Positions 15,721-21,235 of a stretch of 21,235 nt of DNA are shown here, piece by piece. The stretch is from Saprolegnia diclina VS20. Taxonomy: Eukaryota > Oomycota > Saprolegniomycetes > Saprolegniales > Saprolegniaceae. The stretch covers positions 35,030-56,264 of the forward strand of contig NW_008246141.1 in the NCBI RefSeq assembly GCF_000281045.1. The letters run 5' to 3'. The translations under genes were made by a program, and so were the position numbers. Within the stretch, counting starts at the first letter, position 1; every line of letters begins with the position of its first letter. The notes under the pieces were generated by a model that had not been told where the DNA came from, did not search any database, and saw only the letters and a list, made by a program, of their open reading frames with translations.

Positions 15721-18395
15721 ATGCGACGCAGTCTCTGCTTGTTTGCTCTCTGTGTACCGGTCAGCGTCACGGCCCAGAGCCTCGAGGCCGAGTGCGCTCG
15801 TTATGGCCGCAATACCTCATCGTCCGACTGGCTTGTGTACACCAACGACGCCTACTGCGCAACGCCTGCCTTTGGCTGCCTCCTCAACACGGCTTCGTGC
15901 TCGTCGGCGAATGCAACTAAAGCGATGTGGGGCTTGTGGTCCACGCTGGCGCTCAAGCTCCCGCTTTGCAACGCGGTGGGGAACATTGCCTCGCTCAATG
16001 CTTCGTCCATGTACGTATATATTGCAGCAACGTGGCCCCATCTATATCTCTCTAGCTGGCTTCGGGATCAGCCGTCTGTGGACATGAAGGACGCGATCTT
16101 GCCATCCACACTGAACGAGCTGTACGTGACAAGCGTATTTCCCAAATGCACTTGGTTGACTAGGTACATCATGAATACGTCCGTGCACGCGCTTTTCGAC
16201 TCGCCGCGTCAAAAAAGCATCCTCCCCGAGGCGCTCACGACCTTGTTCGTGCATCTGATTGTCGACGACGGTTCGCTTATCGCTCATTGTTGTAGTATGG
16301 CCGGAAACGCGCAGCTTGGCGAGACTGCAGCCACATTTATCTGGCCCTCCGGCCTGGACCGGCTGTACTCTCACGAAACTGGCGTCCACTGACAAATGCC
16401 ACGGGGTTAGGAGTCTCAAGAACGTCAGCGTGAACGCAATGCCGCGCATTGTGGCGCCGGTCTTGCGCGAACTGTACAAAGATGTACATCTCGCGAGTCG
16501 TAGCTCATCCAGTGCGCTCGTCTAGCCACCTCGAAAACTTCACGTCGTCGTCCAAGATGCTGGATCTCATTCCGACGCGGTCCCCGTCGCTCATGTACAC
16601 ATCTATCTATCACTGTATCACCTTGATACATCGATACTAGGACGTTACGCGACGACAGCATGACGAGCATTGTCGACCGCAACTGGTCTGGCACAATCTC
16701 CTTGTACGACCTCCACAGTACACCTTGGCGTTTCGTGACTATGTGGTTAGGGAATTGTCGGACAACCCGAATCTGCGCACGATCACCAACCTCACTCTGT
16801 CCCCTGGCCTGCGCTACTTGTACCGCCTTGTCACCTCCGATTCCTATTGATCTTATGGGCACCTTATAGTGGCTGCAGAAACTGCTCGCTGACCAGTATT
16901 ACGCTGTACCAGACGTCGTTTGAGGCCTTCGACCGCCTTGGGTACAGCGTGCCCGTGGGCGATTTTGGCTTGAGAAACCCTGCTGGCGTGGCGATCGACG
17001 CCAACGTCCCAGCCGACGCTACCGCGTGCACTGCGCGCAACGGTACTGTTCAGACGCTCCAGAAGCTGCTCACCTCCCGCTTCAATGTGCAAATCTGCGT
17101 CCTCCCAAGTACGCTACGTTGTGTTCAGCATATACGAGCCTCTACTGATTTTCCTAACTATTAGATCCACCGATTGCTACGCCGACGTCCGTGGCTTCCA
17201 CATCCAGCAGCAGTACAAACACGATCGAGGCAGCACATATGGACTCTTTATGCTAGACACGGGCCTGATCGTCGGCTGCACCGTCGGTGGCGTCGTCGTA
17301 CTGAGTCTCCTAACTGCGCTTTTGTTTCGCCGCCGCGCCAAGCGTGCAAACACTGACACGACCTACTATGACCTTGCAACATACAACGGTACCCAAGGCA
17401 CCGGTGACTACAGCGAGATGGGTCTCAACGTCGACGACCTCCGCATGCACAAGCTCGACGTCGGCGATTATGTTGTCACGGCCAAGAAACCACTGGCGTC
17501 CGGTGCCTTTGGCGAAGTTTGGCTTGGCGCGTACGGCAACGACAAGGTCGCGATCAAGCGCATCAAGGACCGCCGCGTCGAGAGCGTCCGCAAGTTTATC
17601 GACGAAATCACGCTCATGGCCAAGTACGTTATCGCTATTTGTGGAAAATATTGTCTTCTATGTTGTGGACTAGGATGGACAGTGATTTCATTGTCGCGTT
17701 CGTCGGCGTCGGGTGGCGCCGACCGATCGAGATTGAAGTCATCGTCGAGTACATGGACCTTGGCGACCTCTGCAACTACCTCCGGACAACGTCCTCGGCT
17801 CAGTTTGACTGGCGCCAAAAGACGTCGACGATCATGAGCATCGTCCGCGGTCTTGTCTACCTCCATACGTTTGAGCCGGCGATCATCCATCGCGACCTCA
17901 AGTCCCGGAACGTCCTCTTGGATGCCAAGAAGGGGACCAAGCTCACCGACTTTGGCGCGTCTCGTGAAGCGTCCGACGCCAACATGACCAACGGCATTGG
18001 TACATACCAGTGGATGGCGCCCGAAGTCATCATGGGCACCGACTATACGATCGCCGCCGACATTTACTCGTTTGGTACTAAGATCTCTCCGGAGATTAGG
18101 GTTTATGGATATTTGTGATGATGCTGCTGCTGTAGGCGTCATCTTGTCCGAGTTGAGTACGCACGCCGTGCCGTACGGTGACGTGATCAACCCCGCAACG
18201 GGCCGCGCGTACACGCAGCAAGCTATCATGGCCAAGGTGACGTCGGGGGAGCTGCGACCAACGTTCGAGTCGGTGACGACACCAACGTGGGTGCGCGAGA
18301 TGGGTCACCAGTGCCTGGCAGCGTCGCCCGAGGACCGCCCGACGGCTCTTTTGCTCACGTCGATGGTGCAGCGCGCCATGTCTCAGTCGGTGTAG
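15721..18395 (+). CDS. LRR receptor-like protein kinase (TKL type), 13 exons
   Basis: Spliced model of 694 residues with 12 introns: 16011-16055, 16122-16163, 16245-16295, 16365-16410, 16474-16525, 16595-16640, 16704-16750, 16820-16869, 17109-17164, 17213-17256, 17624-17673 and 18075-18135. All are GT..TAG and 42-61 bp, and every junction keeps the frame. A signal peptide (MRRSLCLFALCVPVSVTAQ) supports the start. A Cys-rich N-terminal cap, LRR units (such as LPEALTTL, LRTITNLTLS) and a Ser/Thr-rich stalk lead to one membrane span at about 354-377 (GLIVGCTVGGVVVLSLLTAL) and a basic stop. The cytosolic kinase has GAFGEVWLG (from about 434), VAIK (K453), HRDLKSRN (D549), DFG (D567), WMAPE and a complete C-lobe to a TAG, so it should be active on Ser/Thr. 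It presumably senses an extracellular ligand, which is unknown. It is tail to tail with the minus-strand kinase. Confidence 0.85.
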
Positions 18396-18564
18396 GCTCT
18401 ATCGTGACGCCGGAACCCAACGATACCAAGTCCTATGGTAGTACATATTTCTATCCAATTTTCAAATTTTCCGAACAGATCATTGCTGTATACACTATGA
18501 ACTAACATTGTTTTACATGGACTATTGCATCCAGGATGCACGCTCCTGGGTCGCACAAAACGCA
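18396..18564. other. Shared 3' region of two convergent kinase genes
   Basis: Only 169 bp separate the two stop codons. The piece is AT-rich (for example TTTTCAAATTTTCCG near 18459) and should hold both polyadenylation regions. The two transcripts may overlap at their 3' ends. No separate gene is seen. Confidence 0.5.
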
Positions 18565-20958
18565 CTAGTACTCGGTAGCCGCTTGGACAAAGTCCCGGAC
18601 GAGCACCGTGAGCTCGAGTGTCGTCGGTCGCTGCGTCGGGTCCAGCGACAAGCACCGATTCCCGACCTCGAGCAACCAGCTTGGAGCCGCCTCTGCGAAC
18701 GTGGGTCGCAGTGCACCGGATGTGACTTTCGACAAGATGGCTTGCTGACTCAGTGCTCGGCCGGACGAGGCGTTCAAAGCATCGCTGTAGGGAACCTTGT
18801 GCGTACTCATCTCAGACAAAATGACACCTACACAAGATCAAACATCAGAAACATCAGAACCCTAGCCCCAGATTGCCCTAGCCCTAGACCGTACCAAACG
18901 AGTAAATGTCGGCGGCCACCGTATACTCGGTGCCGAGAATGACTTCGGGCGCCATCCACTGGAACGTGCCAATGCCGTTCGTGAGCGTCTTTTGGTCGTC
19001 GAGAATTCGTGAAGTGCCAAAGTCGCTGAGTTTGGTTCCGTTTCTCGAATCCAAAAGCACATTGCGCGACTTGAGATCGCGGTGGATGATCACCGGCTCA
19101 AACGTATGCAGAAACACGAGACCGTACACGATGCTCTCGAGGATCGTCGCCTTTGTACTCCACGACACATTTTCCAGCGTGGACGCGGCGAGGAAGCTGC
19201 GCAGGTCGCCGAGGTCGCAGTACTCGACGACGGCCTCAATGTCCATGAGGCGGCGCCAGCGCACACCCAGCAGTCGGACAATGTACGGGCTCTCGAGTCT
19301 ACATCCAGAGAATGTCAACATAGCAATGATAGAATAGGAAGTAGAGACGTGTGGAGGAGCAGAATCTCGTGGATAAAGTCGTGGACAGAGGCGGGCGATG
19401 GACTCTTGACGCGCTTGAGAGCGACGGTGGTGTGGGCGTAGATACCGCGCCAGACGTCGCCGTACGCACCCGAGGCGAGTGGCTTGGTGCCGCAGAGAAC
19501 GATGGCGTCGGCGTCGATCTGGAGCATATGGAGCGTCGCAATTTGACTCGGTCGGAGCGTCGATGCGAGGTAGTCGTCGTTGGCTGTTCGGCGCGTCTTG
19601 ACCGCACGGCGCCCGCGCCGAATGGCGTAAACAGAGAAGAGGATGATACACACAAGGACAAAGCTCCCTCCAAGATAGATAGATGTGGTGTAAGGGTACA
19701 TCCAGGGATAGTCGTCGTAGGCGTCTATGCAGCAACAGTAGTCTAGACTATAATTTGTGTGGTACACATGACAGTACCCGTCTCCGGGCGGTTGCGGTCG
19801 GGGATGCAGACTGACGTGGCTTCCCACAGACGCTTGATTTGGCCACGCGCGGCCGTGCACTGCGCCACGTCTTGCTGAATACGGTTGACGCGGTAGCCAC
19901 TCGTTGCGTTTGGCGAGGCTGGCGCTAGGGCTGCGAGTGCTGCGTACGTAGCATTGCTGACCATGAGACTTGAGATGTTGCAGTCGTCGCAGGTACTACG
20001 CTCGCCAATGTCAAAACAGGATCAGAACCAAAGTGCAGGATACAAGTAGCGCAGCTCGGTCGACACTTCGAGTCGCAAGATTGGCGTGCGCACGCCAACA
20101 AGCTCTCTACATCCTCAATGTCCAAACCGTAGCCATCGATGATTGGAGTGTGTACAGGGTGCGCAGTCCTTTGAGAGATAGCGAGAGAGGGAAGGTGTCC
20201 CAGCGTGTGACGCACTTGTCGAGGACGCTGCCGATGCGGTCAAAAGTGGTCGACAATTGAGAACGTACAGATGCTGCAGAGAATCACCGACGCCGTTGAG
20301 CCAAAAGTCGCCCAAGCGCGAGTTCCGGAGCTCACTACGTAGCATTGAGACAGGGATCTTGTCGGTACAGTATTCGGCGTACAGTCGTCGGAGGTGCTCC
20401 AGTCGCCAGAACTGGAGCGTGCCTTGCACCGAACAGTTGCGCAGTGTCCTATATACATAAATTGCGCCTTTGAGGGGACTACATGAGACTTCATACATGC
20501 TCTCGAGGGCACGCGGCAGCTGCAGTTGCTCGAACGCGCCGATCGACGGCCCCATGTGCGCGTTTGACTCGGCGTCGATCGTCGCCTGCTCAAACACTCT
20601 GCGCAGACGCATGAGCCCAAGGTTCGACGCCATCCTACTCACAAGGCGCGCAAATCGACGGGGAACTGTAGATAGGTGTGCACACTCGTGGCGCTCTGCA
20701 CGTGCGCGAGTTCTCTAGTCCCCGATTCAATGACAGAATTGACCAAATAAGGACGTACAGTGTGTCGTATGGGTATCGCGAGAGGTCGCCCAGCAACCAG
20801 TGGCTCTCTAGATCAAAGCGCGTGGCGTTGACCGGCAAGACCTGAGCGATTGCGCAGTTGCGGTCGAGAAGGCAGGTCGCCGCCGCACCGCACGAGCCGT
20901 CGGCCACGAGCACGCGCTGCTGGTCGCTGAGGTCGCTGTAGCCGCACTCCTTTTGCAT
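18565..20958 (-). CDS. LRR receptor-like protein kinase (TKL type), 11 exons, no visible signal peptide
   Basis: Spliced model of 633 residues from the ATG at 20958; an in-frame ATG at 21081 would add 41 residues. Ten introns (41-67 bp) lie at 20715-20758, 20599-20642, 20449-20496, 20335-20382, 20228-20268, 20107-20155, 19996-20043, 19725-19777, 19299-19348 and 18828-18894. All are GT..AG and keep the frame. The ectodomain has a Cys-rich cap (CGYSDLS, CLLDRNC), LRR units (LEHLRRL, LILRLEVS-like) and a CDDCNISSL block like CRNCSLTSI in the neighbour. The membrane span is at about 301-323 (SIYLGGSFVLVCIILFSVYA). The kinase has GAYGDVW, VALK (K390), HRDLKSRN (D486), DFG (D504), WMAPE and a complete C-lobe; all catalytic residues are present. 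Neither start gives a signal peptide, unlike the paralogue at 15721-18395, so a first exon may be missing or lost. Confidence 0.8.
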
Positions 20959-21167
20959 ATAGCGAGGTCCCTTTGGCGTCCTGCGGGCGTCGTTGTGATG
21001 ATGACGCTGACCGAGTGGCTGTCCCCCAGAAGCGCGCCTCTCTATTGTCCAATATGTCTCTTTTGTTTTGTCATATATCATGTCTGTCTCATTGACAGGT
21101 CACTTATAACGGTAGTGAGACACATGTGAGATATGGTTTGAAAGCCGGACCAGATTGCCATTCACGA

Positions 21168-21235
21168 ATGGCCGCCTGCAAGTACGACGACCTCAAGCCC
21201 GGCGAGACCATCTTGACCAACGACGGCTCGTGCGC
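21168..21235 (+). CDS. Start of an unidentified gene, cut by the window edge
   Basis: An ATG at 21168 opens a frame that stays open to the edge (22 codons; begins MAACKYDDLKPGETILTNDG). Codon use is GC-rich at third positions, like the other genes here. The LKPGETILTNDGSC stretch recalls the beginning of B-type (mannose-binding) lectin repeats (LxPGxxLxSxNGxF), but this is too short to decide. There is no signal peptide at this ATG; the frame is open upstream to a TGA at 21093, so an earlier exon joined at an acceptor near 21098 is possible. It would be divergent from the minus-strand kinase. Confidence 0.4.
   Translation, partial: MAACKYDDLKPGETILTNDGSC

Noticed and set aside
18828-18894. 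Telomere-like CTAGGG/GGGTT words
   Set aside because: Only a few imperfect repeats, and they fall inside a well-supported intron of the minus-strand kinase; no true telomeric array.
1-21235. CRISPR arrays, tRNA or rRNA genes, bacterial operons
   Set aside because: No regularly spaced repeats beyond the 18-bp minisatellite, no cloverleaf or rRNA-like sequence noticed by eye, and the gene structure is eukaryotic. A tRNA scan could not be run.

Overview
The window looks like nuclear DNA of an oomycete, most likely a member of the Saprolegniales. The evidence is three small secreted elicitin-like proteins, two leucine-rich-repeat receptor kinases of the tyrosine-kinase-like (TKL) type built from many exons with very short (41-67 bp) GT..AG introns, long intronless genes between them, and a decayed non-LTR retrotransposon. 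Species cannot be fixed from the sequence alone. All gene models, especially the spliced ones, were worked out by hand from reading frames and splice signals.

Left part (1-3367). The left edge holds the end of a 98% identical partial copy of the large membrane-protein gene that lies further right. Three elicitin-like genes follow: two on the minus strand (251-643, 1489-1932) and one on the plus strand (2400-2938, one 50-bp intron, GPI-type tail). All three keep the four core cysteines of the elicitin fold expected to make two disulfides, and all have replaced the third pair. A retrotransposon 3' tail (2985-3132) sits just behind the third gene.

Centre (3374-13415). A 5.35-kb intronless gene encodes a giant membrane protein made of two complete tandem copies of one module: a membrane anchor, a large glycosylated ectodomain and several C-terminal membrane spans. 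I recognise no named family. Just downstream on the opposite strand is a broken relic of the same family (8800-9455). Next are a minus-strand coiled-coil / single-span / acidic-tail protein (9497-11674), a poorly coded region with a perfect 40-bp-arm palindrome (12111-12197), and a minus-strand cupin of the DUF985 (Cupin_5) type (12846-13415).

Right part (13416-21235). A gene-poor stretch contains a frameshifted reverse-transcriptase C-terminal remnant with its 3' UTR (about 14485-15088; this 3' UTR matches the tail at 2985-3132 in inverse orientation) and a four-copy 18-bp tandem repeat. Two LRR receptor kinases then face each other tail to tail (15721-18395 plus; 18565-20958 or 21081 minus). 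Their LRR parts are built from symmetric phase-2 exons, roughly one repeat per exon. The second kinase has no recognisable signal peptide. The first 22 codons of another gene run off the right edge.

Biologically the window is dominated by cell-surface and secreted proteins: sterol/lipid-binding-type elicitin-like proteins, orphan membrane proteins and receptor kinases. This fits an accessory, duplication-prone region where surface repertoire is being generated and lost. Nothing ties the genes into one pathway.
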